A stretch of DNA of 64,000 bases from Variovorax paradoxus (lineage in GTDB: Bacteria; Pseudomonadota; Gammaproteobacteria; Burkholderiales; Burkholderiaceae_C): NCBI RefSeq assembly GCF_902712855.1, contig NZ_LR743507.1, positions 3,334,001-3,398,000 of the forward strand, written 5' to 3'. The notes below the pieces were generated by a model that was not told the DNA's origin, did not search any database, and saw only the letters and a list, made by a program, of their open reading frames with translations. Both the position numbers and the translations under genes were made by a program. This document shows positions 25,257-34,760 of the stretch, one piece after another (positions within the stretch are counted from its first letter, which is position 1; the number at the start of each line of letters is the position of its first letter).

Positions 25257-26168
25257 TCAGTAGCGCGGCGGCGGGTCGGGCACATAGCCCGGTTCCGATC
25301 CCGGGAACGGCGACGGACCGGCGGGACGCGGCCAGCGCGGCGGCGGCGGAACCGGGATCACGCCCGCCGCCACGAGGTTCTCTCGGCTGTCGTAGCGGAT
25401 GCGGATCACCTCGTCGGGCGACGACTGCGCGCGCTCGAAGGTGGTCTTGCCCACATAGGAAGTTTCTCGGCGGCCATGGGCCGTGCCAAGGCTCGGGCTG
25501 GGCGCGGACTGGCGAGCCATGCTGCCCGAAGGGGACGCAGCGGATTCGGCCGCCACGCTCTTGTCGGCCGCAGCGCCAGGCGCTGCCTTGGCCCGCGCAT
25601 CGCCGAGCGACGAGGACTCGCTGCGACGTTCCCGATCGCCGAATTCGTCGCGTCGCGGATAGGGGGTGACCGGCGGCGGTGGCGGCTCGGGCATGCGTTC
25701 GCGGAACATCGCGACGCCGATCACGCCCACATCGTCCGGGCGGCCGGTGCGGCTCGCGTACGAATTGCCGGCAGCGGCGAACTCGAAGGCTGCGATCTGC
25801 GAATCGCTCTTGCGCCAGCCCGTGATGTCGCTGCGTTCGCGCGCGCCGAACACGTAGCCGTTCTGCCCGACCCCGGCGGTTTCGCCGGTGACGACGTTCA
25901 CGCCGTCCACCGACATCACGGCCATGATGCGTTCGCCCATCGCGTTGCGCGCACGAATGGCATAGCGCGCGCCGGGACGGCCGGCCACCCAGTATTCGCC
26001 GCGATGGCGGTAGACCGGCAGTTCGGCGCCGGTCCCCCGGTCGACCACGCTGATCTGCATCAGGGAGCCGACGCGTGCGGGCGGCTGGCTCTGGGCCTGG
26101 GCGGGCAGGGCCAGCGAGGAGGCCACGGCGCCCAGAGCCAGGGCGGTTGAAATGAGTCTGCGCTTCAT
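25257..26168 (-). CDS. Exported protein of unknown function
   Basis: 303 residues from ATG 26168 with AAGGAAGA upstream. A signal peptide (MKRRLISTALALGAVASSLALPAQAQ) is followed by a beta-rich domain of about 130 residues (LMQISVVDRGTGAELPVYRH, RIMAVMSVDGVNVVTGE, GYVFGARERSDITGWRKSD) that looks like a compact periplasmic fold, then a low-complexity Ser/Ala/Pro region and a proline-rich C-terminus. Homologues known to me are hypothetical. Convergent with the fusion gene and separated from ygfZ by a terminator. Confidence 0.6.
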   Translation of the reverse strand: MKRRLISTALALGAVASSLALPAQAQSQPPARVGSLMQISVVDRGTGAELPVYRHRGEYWVAGRPGARYAIRARNAMGERIMAVMSVDGVNVVTGETAGVGQNGYVFGARERSDITGWRKSDSQIAAFEFAAAGNSYASRTGRPDDVGVIGVAMFRERMPEPPPPPVTPYPRRDEFGDRERRSESSSLGDARAKAAPGAAADKSVAAESAASPSGSMARQSAPSPSLGTAHGRRETSYVGKTTFERAQSSPDEVIRIRYDSRENLVAAGVIPVPPPPRWPRPAGPSPFPGSEPGYVPDPPPRY

Positions 26169-26243
26169 GGTGTCTTCCTTGCCGGGAGTTGATCGGTGCA
26201 GGCTTCTACGGCGCAGCAACGGCGGCAGGGTTAAACGACGCGC

Positions 26244-26276
26244 AAAAAAAACGGCGCTATCTGTTCGATAGCGCCG
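26244..26276 (-). terminator. Intrinsic terminator after ygfZ
   Basis: On the minus strand, a perfect 10-base-pair stem CGGCGCTATC / GATAGCGCCG with a five-base loop (26276-26252) is followed by eight T (the A run at 26251-26244). This is a textbook Rho-independent terminator, placed 41 bases past the ygfZ stop and before the next minus-strand gene. A second short hairpin lies at 26279-26295. Confidence 0.9.
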
Positions 26277-26316
26277 AACGCCCGGCTGCCGGGCGTCTTC
26301 GGGGATGGGGTTCAGC

Positions 26317-27261
26317 TCAGATGTCTTCGAGCAGCGGGTAGGGCAGCGGTTCGAGCTTGAGCGCAGGCCCGTCGACCGCGCCGGCATGCAGGCCGCCGCC
26401 TTCCAGTGCGGAGATCTGCATCGAGATGAGCGCGGCCCAGCCGCCATCGGGCGCGGAAGCGGCCTGCGCCACGGTGCCCACGGGTTGCTCGGCGTCGCCT
26501 GAGGCGAAGACCTCCTGCCCGACGGCAACGGGGGCATCGGCCTTCACGAGGTAGGTGCGGCGCTTCAGCGTACCGCGGAACTGGCTGCGCGCCACCACTT
26601 CCTGCCCGGGGTAGCAGCCCTTCTTGAAGTTGACGCCGCCCACCGATTCGTAGTTGATCATCTGCGGCACGAAGGCGTCGATGACGGGCGTGGTCAGCGT
26701 GACGATGCCGCTGCGCACCTCGCTCCACTGCCAGAGGCTGTCGTCGAGCGCCGTGCCCGTGGGAGCCGGCTGGTCGGCCGGGGCGATCCACAGCGCGCGC
26801 GGGATGCCATCGGCCGGATAGAGCGACACCACGCTCACGCCGTCGCCCACACCGGTGCGCTTGCCCGGCGGGGTGTCCGCATCGAGGCCGTTGGCGGTGA
26901 GGGCGGTACCGGCCAGGCCGTACACCGCGAACTGTTCGGTGGCGTCCGACAGCTCGACCTTGGCGCGCAGCACGTACATCTGCAGGCGCTTGAGCGTCGC
27001 TGCCAGGATGTCGCGGCTGCAGACCAGGAGAATCAGCTCGGGTTGCGGCTTGATGCCGATGAAACTCGCGATCACACGGCCCTTGGCGGTGCACAGCGCG
27101 GCCAGCCGCGCGTCGGCGCTGCCGAGCAGCGAAAAGTCCTGGGTGAGCTGGCCGTGCAGGAAGCTCGCGGCGTCGGGGCCTTCGGCGCGGATCACGCCGA
27201 GGTGGCCCGACGGGCCCGTCAGGGAGGCGGCGGTCACGCCATTGAGAACGACAGTGGTCAT
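26317..27261 (-). CDS. ygfZ: Folate-binding iron-sulfur cluster protein YgfZ
   Basis: 314 residues from ATG 27261. The diagnostic motif is KGCYPGQEVVAR with its single conserved cysteine, in a GcvT-like tetrahydrofolate-binding fold. The N-terminus (GVIRAEGPDAASFLHGQLTQD) is typical. YgfZ supports synthesis or repair of certain Fe-S enzymes in the cytoplasm. Divergent from mltG: the two share an upstream region of about 100 bases, an arrangement common in betaproteobacteria. Confidence 0.95.
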   Translation of the reverse strand: MTTVVLNGVTAASLTGPSGHLGVIRAEGPDAASFLHGQLTQDFSLLGSADARLAALCTAKGRVIASFIGIKPQPELILLVCSRDILAATLKRLQMYVLRAKVELSDATEQFAVYGLAGTALTANGLDADTPPGKRTGVGDGVSVVSLYPADGIPRALWIAPADQPAPTGTALDDSLWQWSEVRSGIVTLTTPVIDAFVPQMINYESVGGVNFKKGCYPGQEVVARSQFRGTLKRRTYLVKADAPVAVGQEVFASGDAEQPVGTVAQAASAPDGGWAALISMQISALEGGGLHAGAVDGPALKLEPLPYPLLEDI

Positions 27262-27360
27262 CGCTGAATTATCATGGCCGGGCCTGTCCCTTCGGGGCGG
27301 CAGGGACTCCTCCCTTGCAGCCCGCAGGGCCGCTGTTTTTTCATCTCCCTCTTCGGACTC

Positions 27361-28383
27361 GTGCGCAGCTTCTTCCTCACGCTCTTCCTGCTCGCCGCCC
27401 TGGTTGCGCTCGCGCTCGGCGCCGGCGGTCTCTGGTGGGTGCACCAGCCGCTCAAGCTGCCCGCGCCGAGCGTCGACCTGTCCGTCGAGCCGGGCACCAC
27501 CCCGAGAGGCATTGCGCAGGCCGTGGCCGACACCGGTGTCGACGTGCCGCCGCAGCTGCTCTACCTGTGGTTCCGCGTCTCGGGCCAGGACCGCCAGATG
27601 CGTGCCGGCAGCTACGAGCTGGAGCGCGGCGTCACGCCGAAGTTGCTGCTGAACATCCTGGTGCGTGGCGAGGAAGCCACGCGCAGCCTGGTGCTGGTCG
27701 AGGGCTGGAACATCCGCCAGGTGCGCGCGGCCCTTGCCAAGGCCGACCAGCTCAAGCCCGACAGCGTCGGCATGACCGACGATGCGCTCATGGCCAAGCT
27801 GGGCAAGCCGGGCCTGCACCCGGAAGGACGCTTCTTCCCGGACACCTACACCTATTCGAAAGGCTCGACCGACGTCGCGCTGCTGCAGCGGGCGATGCGG
27901 GCCATGGACAAGAAGCTCGAGGCCGCCTGGGCCGCCCGCGCGTCCGACCTGCCGCTGAAGTCGGCCGACGAGGCGCTCATCCTGGCGAGCATTGTCGAAA
28001 AGGAGACAGGAAAGGCCAACGACCGCGCGGAAATCGCAGCGGTGTTCACCAACCGCTTGCGCATCGGAATGCCGCTGCAGACCGATCCGACGGTGATCTA
28101 CGGCATGGGCACGGCCTTCGACGGCAACCTGCGCAAGAAGGACCTCCAAACCGACACGCCCTGGAACACCTACACCCGCGGCGGCCTGCCGCCCACGCCG
28201 ATCGCCATGCCCGGCAAGGCCGCACTGCTGGCCGCGGTGCAGCCGGCGCAGAGCAAATCGCTGTACTTCGTCTCGCGCGGCGACGGCACCAGCCAGTTCA
28301 GCAACTCGCTCGACGACCACAACCGCGCGGTCAACCGTTATCAGCGCGGCGGTGGAGACACCAGAACCAAGGCGACCCAATGA
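27361..28383 (+). CDS. mltG: Endolytic murein transglycosylase MltG
   Basis: 340 residues from GTG 27361, the length of E. coli MltG. An ATG 87 bases upstream in frame would add 29 residues without hydrophobic character, so the GTG directly before the membrane helix (SFFLTLFLLAALVALALGAG) is preferred. After the helix comes a LysM-like region and the YceG domain with the catalytic glutamate in ASIVEKETGKAND and the substrate loop MPLQTDPTVIYGMG. It cuts nascent glycan strands in the periplasm, anchored in the inner membrane. The stop overlaps tmk by 4 bases. Confidence 0.94.
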   Translation: MRSFFLTLFLLAALVALALGAGGLWWVHQPLKLPAPSVDLSVEPGTTPRGIAQAVADTGVDVPPQLLYLWFRVSGQDRQMRAGSYELERGVTPKLLLNILVRGEEATRSLVLVEGWNIRQVRAALAKADQLKPDSVGMTDDALMAKLGKPGLHPEGRFFPDTYTYSKGSTDVALLQRAMRAMDKKLEAAWAARASDLPLKSADEALILASIVEKETGKANDRAEIAAVFTNRLRIGMPLQTDPTVIYGMGTAFDGNLRKKDLQTDTPWNTYTRGGLPPTPIAMPGKAALLAAVQPAQSKSLYFVSRGDGTSQFSNSLDDHNRAVNRYQRGGGDTRTKATQ

Positions 28384-29042
28384 GTGACAACGGCCTGTTC
28401 CTGACGCTGGAAGGCATCGACGGTGCCGGCAAGTCGAGCCATCTCGACGCGCTGGAGGCGCTGTTCAAGGCCCGCGGCCGCGCCGTGGTGCGCACGCGCG
28501 AACCCGGCGGCACGGCGCTGGCCGAGACGCTGCGCGGGTTGATCCTCGAACAGCCGATGGACCCGCTGACCGAATCGCTGCTGGTGTTCGCGGCCCGGCG
28601 CGACCATGTGGTGCAGGTCATCGAGCCGGCGCTGGCACGTGGCGACGTGGTGCTGTGCGATCGCTTCACCGACGCCACCTTCGCCTACCAGGGCGCGGGC
28701 CGCGGCTTCGACGGTGCCGTGCTGTCGACGCTCGAGCAATGGGTTCAGGCGGGCAGGGCGGGGCGCCCTGCTTCGACGCTGCTGCAGCCCGACGTGACGC
28801 TGTGGTTCGACCTGGCGCCCGAGATTGCCGCCCAGCGGCTGGCCGGCGCACGCGTGCCCGACAAGTTCGAGGCCCAGCCGGTCGAGTTCTTCAAGCGCGT
28901 CGCCCAGGGCTATGCGGCCCGTGCGGAGGCGGATGCCCGGCGTTTCGTGCGCATCGACGCCAGCCAGGCGCGCGACCAGGTCTGGCAACAGGTCGAGGCA
29001 GCCCTTGTGGCGCGCGGGATCGCTGCCGGAGGTGCCCGATGA
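28380..29042 (+). CDS. tmk: Thymidylate kinase
   Basis: 220 residues from ATG 28380 (ATGA overlap with mltG). P-loop LEGIDGAGKSSHLD, the DR(F) motif DRFTDATFAYQGAGRG that binds dTMP, and the lid region AGARVPDKFEAQP. It phosphorylates dTMP to dTDP for DNA synthesis. The mltG-tmk-holB order is the widespread gammaproteobacterial and betaproteobacterial arrangement. The stop overlaps holB by 4 bases. Confidence 0.96.
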   Translation: MSDNGLFLTLEGIDGAGKSSHLDALEALFKARGRAVVRTREPGGTALAETLRGLILEQPMDPLTESLLVFAARRDHVVQVIEPALARGDVVLCDRFTDATFAYQGAGRGFDGAVLSTLEQWVQAGRAGRPASTLLQPDVTLWFDLAPEIAAQRLAGARVPDKFEAQPVEFFKRVAQGYAARAEADARRFVRIDASQARDQVWQQVEAALVARGIAAGGAR

Positions 29043-30052
29043 GCGCGCCCCAGCTTTCGCCCTGGCTGCGCCGGCCGTTGACAGAACTGTTGCGCCAGCG
29101 CGGCCACGCATGGCTGCTCCAGGGGCCGTCGGGCATCGGACAGTACGAGCTGGCATTGGCGCTGGCGTCCGCCTGGTTGTGCGAACAGCCAACGCCTGAA
29201 GGCGCGGCCTGCGGCCATTGCGCGAGCTGCCATGCGATCGAAGTCCGCACCCATGCCGACCTGTGCGTGCTGATGCCCGAAGTCGCCATGCAGGAACTCG
29301 GCTGGCCACTCGACGAAAAAGCCCAGTCCGATATCGACGACAAGAAGCGCAAGCCCAGCCGGGAGATCCGGGTCGAGGCGATGCGCGACGCAGTCGGCTT
29401 CGCCCAGCGCACCAGCGCGCGCGGCCGCGGCAAGGTGGTGCTGGTGTACCCGGCCGAGCGCATGAACACGATCACCGCCAACGCGCTGCTGAAGACGCTC
29501 GAGGAGCCGGTCGGCGATGTGCGCTTCGTGCTGGCCAGCGAGGCGGCGTGGCAACTGTTGCCGACCATCCGAAGCCGCTGCCTGGGTTTCACGCTGCCGT
29601 GGCCGGAGACTGCAGAGGCCGAAGCCTGGCTGGTTGCGCAGGACGTGCCAGCCGCCGATGCTGCCGCACTGTTGCGCGCTGCGGGCGGCCGGCCCAGCGA
29701 TGCCTTGCGCCTCGCGCGGTCCGGACAGTCGCCCAAGGCGTGGGCCTTGCTGCCCAAGGCCATGACGCGCGGCGAGGTGGGTGCCCTGGCCGACCACGCA
29801 CCCGCGCAGGCCGTGAGCGTGCTGCAGAAGCTCTGCCACGACTTGATGGCTGTCGGCAACGGTGCCGAACCCCGGTTTTTCGAGCCCGCCGATCTGCCTT
29901 CCGCACCGTCGCGGCTGGCGCTGGCGCGCTGGTCGAAGTCGCTCGCGAGTGCCGCGAGAACCGCCGAACATCCGTTCAACGCGGGCCTGATGCTGGAAGC
30001 GCTTGTGAGCGAAGCGCGAACCACCCTAAACTCTGCCGCTCGTCGCCCATGA
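29039..30052 (+). CDS. holB: DNA polymerase III delta-prime subunit
   Basis: 337 residues from ATG 29039. The N-terminal AAA+ fold has a degenerate P-loop (LLQGPSGIGQYELA), as expected for delta-prime, which does not hydrolyse ATP. A zinc module follows (CEQPTPEGAACGHCASC), then sensor 1 region ALLKTLEEPVGDVRFVLAS and the SRC motif TIRSRCLGF that supplies the arginine finger. It is part of the clamp loader. An inserted segment around residues 85-105 is charged (DEKAQSDIDDKKRKPSREIR). The stop overlaps the PilZ gene by 4 bases. Confidence 0.95.
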   Translation: MSAPQLSPWLRRPLTELLRQRGHAWLLQGPSGIGQYELALALASAWLCEQPTPEGAACGHCASCHAIEVRTHADLCVLMPEVAMQELGWPLDEKAQSDIDDKKRKPSREIRVEAMRDAVGFAQRTSARGRGKVVLVYPAERMNTITANALLKTLEEPVGDVRFVLASEAAWQLLPTIRSRCLGFTLPWPETAEAEAWLVAQDVPAADAAALLRAAGGRPSDALRLARSGQSPKAWALLPKAMTRGEVGALADHAPAQAVSVLQKLCHDLMAVGNGAEPRFFEPADLPSAPSRLALARWSKSLASAARTAEHPFNAGLMLEALVSEARTTLNSAARRP

Positions 30053-30441
30053 ACCAACCCGCCGCCCCCGCATCCGCTGCTCCCGCCGCCCCGGCCACGC
30101 CTGCACGCCCGAGCGTCATACAGCTCGCCATCAAGGAAAAAGGGGCCTTGTACGCAGCGTACATCCCGCTGTTCGCGGAAGGCGGCATCTTCATTCCGAC
30201 CACGCGGGAATACCGGCTCGGCGATGACGTCTACGTCCTGCTGACGCTGCCCGAAGACCCTCAGCGCTACCCGGTGGCCGGCAAGGTCGCCTGGATCACC
30301 CCGCCGCGCGCCGCCGGCAACCGGGCGCCCGGCGTGGGCATCCGCTTTCCGTCGGATGAGAAATCGCGCCAGCTGAAGGCTCGCATCGAGGCTGCACTGG
30401 GCGGCTCGATGGCCTCCGACAGGCCCACCCAGACCATCTGA
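30049..30441 (+). CDS. pilZ: PilZ domain protein of the type IV pilus type
   Basis: 130 residues from ATG 30049 in an ATGA overlap with holB. After an Ala/Pro-rich 22-residue lead comes a PilZ beta-barrel: LYAAYIPLFAEGGIFIPTTR, VYVLLTLPEDPQRYPVAGKV and GVGIRFP. Like P. aeruginosa PilZ it lacks the RxxxR di-GMP-binding motif, so it probably works in pilus assembly by protein contact. The holB-pilZ-tatD order matches P. aeruginosa and related genomes. Confidence 0.9.
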   Translation: MNQPAAPASAAPAAPATPARPSVIQLAIKEKGALYAAYIPLFAEGGIFIPTTREYRLGDDVYVLLTLPEDPQRYPVAGKVAWITPPRAAGNRAPGVGIRFPSDEKSRQLKARIEAALGGSMASDRPTQTI

Positions 30442-30523
30442 GTCTTCCGCCGTCCTGGTGACGCGGAACTCTGCACACGGCGCCATCTCCCAAAGGAGCG
30501 AGCGTCGAAGCTCGCCATTTCCG

Positions 30524-31330
30524 ATGTTCACAGACTCCCACTGCCACCTCACGTTTCCCGAATTCGCGGACCAGATGCCGCAGATCCGCGCCGCCATGGC
30601 CGCCGCGCAGGTCGATCGGGCCCTTTGCATCTGCACCAAGCTCGAGGAATTCGACGACGTGCAGGCGCTTGCCGCCAGCTACGACAACTTCTGGGCCAGC
30701 GTGGGCGTGCACCCCGACAACGAGGACATCGCCGAACCCAGCGTCGACGAGCTGGTCCGGCTCGCCGCACGGCCGCGTGTCGTGGCGATCGGCGAAACCG
30801 GCCTCGACTACTACCAGATGGAAGAACGCAAGGGCGGTCGCAGCATTGCGGACATGGAATGGCAACGCGACCGGTTCCGGGTGCACATCCGTGCGGCGCA
30901 ACAGACGCGCAAGCCGCTGATCATCCACACGCGCGAAGCGTCGGCGGACACGCTGGCGATCCTGAAGGAGGAGGGCGAGGACGCCTCCCCCGGCGCGGCC
31001 GGCGGCGTGTTCCACTGCTTCACCGAAACCGCCGAAGTGGCGCGTGCGGCGCTCGACCTGGGCTTCTACATTTCGTTCTCGGGCATCCTGACGTTCAAGA
31101 AGGCGCAGGAGCTGCGCGACGTGGCCGCCTTCGTGCCGTTGGACCGCATGCTGATCGAGACCGACAGCCCGTACCTCGCTCCGGTGCCGTACCGCGGCAA
31201 GACCAACAACCCCTCGTACGTGCCCTTCGTGGCGCAACAGATCGCCGAACTGCGCAAGATGCCCGTGGATGCCGTGGCCAAGGCCACGAGCGACAACTTC
31301 GAAACGCTGTTCAGGGAAGTCAAATCATGA
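30524..31330 (+). CDS. TatD family metal-dependent hydrolase
   Basis: 268 residues from ATG 30524. The start MFTDSHCHLTFPEF carries the HxH metal site; other ligands are Glu in AIGETGLDYY, His in PLIIHTREA, His in VFHCFTET and Asp in LIETDSPYLAP. These TIM-barrel enzymes are Mg2+-dependent DNases or related phosphoesterases. An AAAGGAG lies about 25 bases before the ATG, rather far. The stop overlaps the ankyrin gene by 4 bases. Confidence 0.94.
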   Translation: MFTDSHCHLTFPEFADQMPQIRAAMAAAQVDRALCICTKLEEFDDVQALAASYDNFWASVGVHPDNEDIAEPSVDELVRLAARPRVVAIGETGLDYYQMEERKGGRSIADMEWQRDRFRVHIRAAQQTRKPLIIHTREASADTLAILKEEGEDASPGAAGGVFHCFTETAEVARAALDLGFYISFSGILTFKKAQELRDVAAFVPLDRMLIETDSPYLAPVPYRGKTNNPSYVPFVAQQIAELRKMPVDAVAKATSDNFETLFREVKS

Positions 31331-32007
31331 AAAACTACTTCAAGAAGTCGATATATCTCATTGTCATTGCTGCATCTTTTGCGGCACACGCCGGTTCGTT
31401 CGAGGACTTTTTCCGGGCCGTGCGCGGCGACAACGCCAGTGGCGTGCGCACGCTGCTTCAGCGTGGTTTCGACCCGAATACCCGCGACGAACATGGCCAG
31501 ACGGGCTTGCTGATTGCCTTGCGCGAGCCATCGCCGAAGGTCATCCAGGTGTTGATCGAGTCGCCGCAGACGGACGTGGACATCGCCAATGCCAAGGACG
31601 AAACACCGCTGATGCTTGCGGCCATCAAGGGACAGCAGGACCTGGTCAATCAGTTGCTCAAGCGCGATGCAGCCGTGAACAAGACAGGCTGGACGCCGCT
31701 GCACTACGCCGCCACCAGCGGTCAACTGACCATCATGAAGGTGCTGCTCGACAAGTACGCGTTCATCGATGCGCAGTCGCCTAATGGCACCACGCCGCTG
31801 ATGATGGCCGCGATGTACAGCTCGAGCGAAGCCGTGAAGCTGCTGCTGGCCGAAGGCGCGGATACGACGATGAAGAACCAGTTGGGCATGACGGCTGTCG
31901 ACTTCGCGAACAAGGCGAACCGCCCGGAAGCAGCGTCTCTGATCACGACCGCAGTGGCGGCACGGGCCAATGCGCCAAAGGCCGTTCCGAAGGATGGCAA
32001 ATGGTGA
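31327..32007 (+). CDS. Exported ankyrin-repeat protein
   Basis: 226 residues with a signal peptide (KSIYLIVIAASFAAHAG) and about five ankyrin repeats, e.g. DETPLMLAAIKGQQDLVNQL, GWTPLHYAATSGQLTIMKVL and GTTPLMMAAMYSSSEAVKLL. A basic tail ends in KDGKW. Periplasmic ankyrin proteins of this kind follow tatD in many betaproteobacteria and are thought to bind partner proteins; the role is unknown. The ATGA overlap with tatD indicates co-translation. Confidence 0.88.
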   Translation: MKNYFKKSIYLIVIAASFAAHAGSFEDFFRAVRGDNASGVRTLLQRGFDPNTRDEHGQTGLLIALREPSPKVIQVLIESPQTDVDIANAKDETPLMLAAIKGQQDLVNQLLKRDAAVNKTGWTPLHYAATSGQLTIMKVLLDKYAFIDAQSPNGTTPLMMAAMYSSSEAVKLLLAEGADTTMKNQLGMTAVDFANKANRPEAASLITTAVAARANAPKAVPKDGKW

Positions 32008-32129
32008 ACATCATCTGATTCGAATGAACCCGGCAAGGCTCACAATGAGTGTTATGTCAAATAGAAGATTGCTGCTGCAATAGCGATCGCGATCCCGGAA
32101 CAGGCCCTCCGTGACGGCAAGGCCCATTG

Positions 32130-34760
32130 CTACGAAATGCTCCGCGCCACCACGCCCAGGTCTCGCCAGGCTTCCGGATGGCAACTGAAGATCAGGATCT
32201 GGTGCCGCGTCGCCGCGTCGTACAGCACGCGCTTCATCTGACCGAGCCGTTCCTCGTCGGTGTGCACCAGGGCGTCGTCGAGGATGAGCAGCGTGGGCTT
32301 CCTCGCTTCCTTCAGCAGATCGGCATATGCCAGTCGCGCAACGACCCCCATCTGTTCCCGCGCGCCGACGCTGAGCTCCTCGAACGTCCCGCTCTGGACG
32401 CCGCGCACGCCTTGCCGGGTGATTCGGCTCGGTGACAGGTCTTCACCCACCTCGACCTGCGCGCCCGGAAAAAGAATCTGCAGATAGTGATCGAGGTGCT
32501 TCTGCAAGGGCGCGCGCAGACGGCGCGCCAATGCCGAGCGTTTCTCGCGCAACAGCTTCAGCAGGTGGTCGAGTGCCTTGGCACGGCGGTCGAGTTCGGC
32601 GCTGCGCCGCGCGGCGTGCTCGAGTTCACGCCGCTTCTCCGACGCAATTTCTTCCTGGCCCAGCGCACCCTTGGTCTCGAGTTCGACTTCGAGCCGCGTG
32701 ATCTCGCCGGCCCGCTGGCTGTGAGATGCCTCGGCCTGCCGGGCGCTGCGCTCGAGCCGCTCCACGTCCTGCGCCAGGACCGGCAGGTTGACCGTGCGCA
32801 ACTGTTCCGCCAACCCGGCGGCCCTTTGCTCGATGGCCGATTGCTGTGCCAGCGCATCGGTCAATGCCTCGCCGGCCTCGCGCTTGCGGCCGGCCCGCAG
32901 CGGATCCGCGAGCGTGGACTTGACCGCCGCCAGTTCGTCTTCTGCGGCCTTGACCTGTTCTCGCGCATGGCCGGTCTGCAGCTTCGCCTCGTTGAGCGCC
33001 GAAGAGGCCGCCTCCAGCGCCGTGCGGGCAGCGCCCTCCTCCGACTCGGCCTGCAGGACCGACGGCACATGCGCATCCGATGTCGACGCCATCGCGAGCA
33101 GCATCTGCTTCGCCTCTGCCAGACGGGCTTCGCGCAGCCCGACGTCGGCGGCGAGCGTGTCCAGCCCCTTGGGCGCGAGCGCCGACAGAACGGCTTCCGC
33201 CGCACGGACCTCCCCGTTGCGCAAGGCATGCAGGCGAACGCGCTCCTCGACAGCCGCGACGCTGTCGGCGCGCAAGGCCTGCAACAGCGAGACCAGTTCT
33301 TGGTGCGCCCGGTCGTGTTCGACGCCGAGACTTTCAAGGTCGGTGCCGCCCGGCAACACCGTGATGCGGCCAACGCCCTCGATGTCGATCTCGGTGCGCG
33401 CAATGACGGTCTGCCGCGTCGTCCCGGCAATCTCGGCACCGCCGACACGCACACGCGCACCGGGCTGCAGATCGAAGGCCAATGCGGTCGAGACCGCGTC
33501 GAGCCGCGCCTGCGCTGCCCGCAGCGCGTCGGCGCTGCGATGGAGGCGCTTGAGCTCGCTCTCGGACACCGTCAGCGAGCGCGCATCGGCCTGCAGACGA
33601 GCAACCTTTTCCTGTTCGCTCCTTGCCTTGCCGAGGTTCTGCACAAGCCCGGCGAGCTGCTCTGCAAGGCTGTCGACGGCCTTCTCCTGTGCAGACCGCG
33701 AGGCCGCCTGGCGCGCCAGGCGCAAGGTTTCTCGCGCACGTGCATCGGCCTGCGCCGCAGCCGCATGGCGCGGTTCCCAGGCCTGCAGCTCGCCGAGCGC
33801 CTTGTCCAGGCCTTCCCTGACTGCCTGCAGGTTCTTCTCGCGCTGAACGACGGTCGCCTCCTCGCGCTCCATGGACTGAAGCTGCGTGCGCCACGAGACA
33901 ACCTGCGCAACGATCTGCTTGAGCGCCACGTCCTGCGCGGCCTTGCGTTCGGCCAGCCCCTTGCCATCGTTCAGCCGTTGCTGCGCCGCGGCGAGCTGTT
34001 CGCGCAGCGCCACCCATGGCCGCGCCGCGTCGTCGCGTTGATGCTCGCGCCGCAGTCCCGAAAGCCGGTCGACGCCCGACCGATAGGCCTCGATGTCGGC
34101 CAGCAGGCGCGCCAGTTCGGATTCGAGTTCCGAGCGCAGCTTGAGTGCATCCGCATAGGCACCGCGCGGCGCACCGCTTGCCGGCGTGAGCAGTTCGTTG
34201 CGTTCGCTTTCCACGGCCTTCAGCACCGCGTCGCCCTGGCTCGACGCCAGTTCGCCGAGCGACTCCCCGAGCGCATTGCGCAGGTGGTCGCTGGCAAAGC
34301 CGACAGCATGCGAAATGTCGTGCGACGTGCCCTGCCTGATCCACAGCAGGCCTGGGATGCCCATGTGTTCCGGCGTGCTCGCGCCCTTGCCTGGAAAGCG
34401 GAATCCCAGCAGGCTTGCGAGATGGTCTTCCGCCACGGCACCGTCCATCGGCCTGCCGTCGATCACGAGCTCGCAGCGCTTCTTGCCCAGGAAGGCCTTG
34501 GTGAGCCGGCAGGACTTGCCGTCGAGTTCGAATTCGAGTTCGACGGTCGGCGTGGCCGAGCTTTCGCCCCACGGCCGCAGGTGCTCGACCGCGCTCGAGC
34601 GATGCCGTTCGAAGAATGCCGCGCGAATGGCTTCGGCGACGGTCGATTTGCCGGACTCGTTGGGGGCCGTGAACAGGTTCAGGCCGTCGGTGAAGCCGTC
34701 GATTTCCAAAGGCGCACGGAACAGCTTGAAGTTCTCGATGCGAAGACGCTGCAGCTTCAT
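32130..34760 (-). CDS. SMC/SbcC/YhaN-like AAA ATPase
   Basis: 876 residues. N-terminal Walker A in TAPNESGKSTVAEAIR, Q-loop LLWIRQGTSHDIS, two long coiled-coil stretches (residues about 180-400 and 520-740), C-terminal ABC signature SVGAREQMGVVARLAYAD and Walker B TLLILDDALVHTDEERL. A beta-rich island sits between the coils (GARVRVGGAEIAGTT, EIDIEGVGRITVLPGG) where SbcC would have a CxxC zinc hook; I see no CxxC. Together with the overlapping phosphoesterase gene it probably forms a DNA end-processing or repair complex, closer to YhaN/YhaO than to SbcC/SbcD. Confidence 0.85.
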   Translation of the reverse strand: MKLQRLRIENFKLFRAPLEIDGFTDGLNLFTAPNESGKSTVAEAIRAAFFERHRSSAVEHLRPWGESSATPTVELEFELDGKSCRLTKAFLGKKRCELVIDGRPMDGAVAEDHLASLLGFRFPGKGASTPEHMGIPGLLWIRQGTSHDISHAVGFASDHLRNALGESLGELASSQGDAVLKAVESERNELLTPASGAPRGAYADALKLRSELESELARLLADIEAYRSGVDRLSGLRREHQRDDAARPWVALREQLAAAQQRLNDGKGLAERKAAQDVALKQIVAQVVSWRTQLQSMEREEATVVQREKNLQAVREGLDKALGELQAWEPRHAAAAQADARARETLRLARQAASRSAQEKAVDSLAEQLAGLVQNLGKARSEQEKVARLQADARSLTVSESELKRLHRSADALRAAQARLDAVSTALAFDLQPGARVRVGGAEIAGTTRQTVIARTEIDIEGVGRITVLPGGTDLESLGVEHDRAHQELVSLLQALRADSVAAVEERVRLHALRNGEVRAAEAVLSALAPKGLDTLAADVGLREARLAEAKQMLLAMASTSDAHVPSVLQAESEEGAARTALEAASSALNEAKLQTGHAREQVKAAEDELAAVKSTLADPLRAGRKREAGEALTDALAQQSAIEQRAAGLAEQLRTVNLPVLAQDVERLERSARQAEASHSQRAGEITRLEVELETKGALGQEEIASEKRRELEHAARRSAELDRRAKALDHLLKLLREKRSALARRLRAPLQKHLDHYLQILFPGAQVEVGEDLSPSRITRQGVRGVQSGTFEELSVGAREQMGVVARLAYADLLKEARKPTLLILDDALVHTDEERLGQMKRVLYDAATRHQILIFSCHPEAWRDLGVVARSIS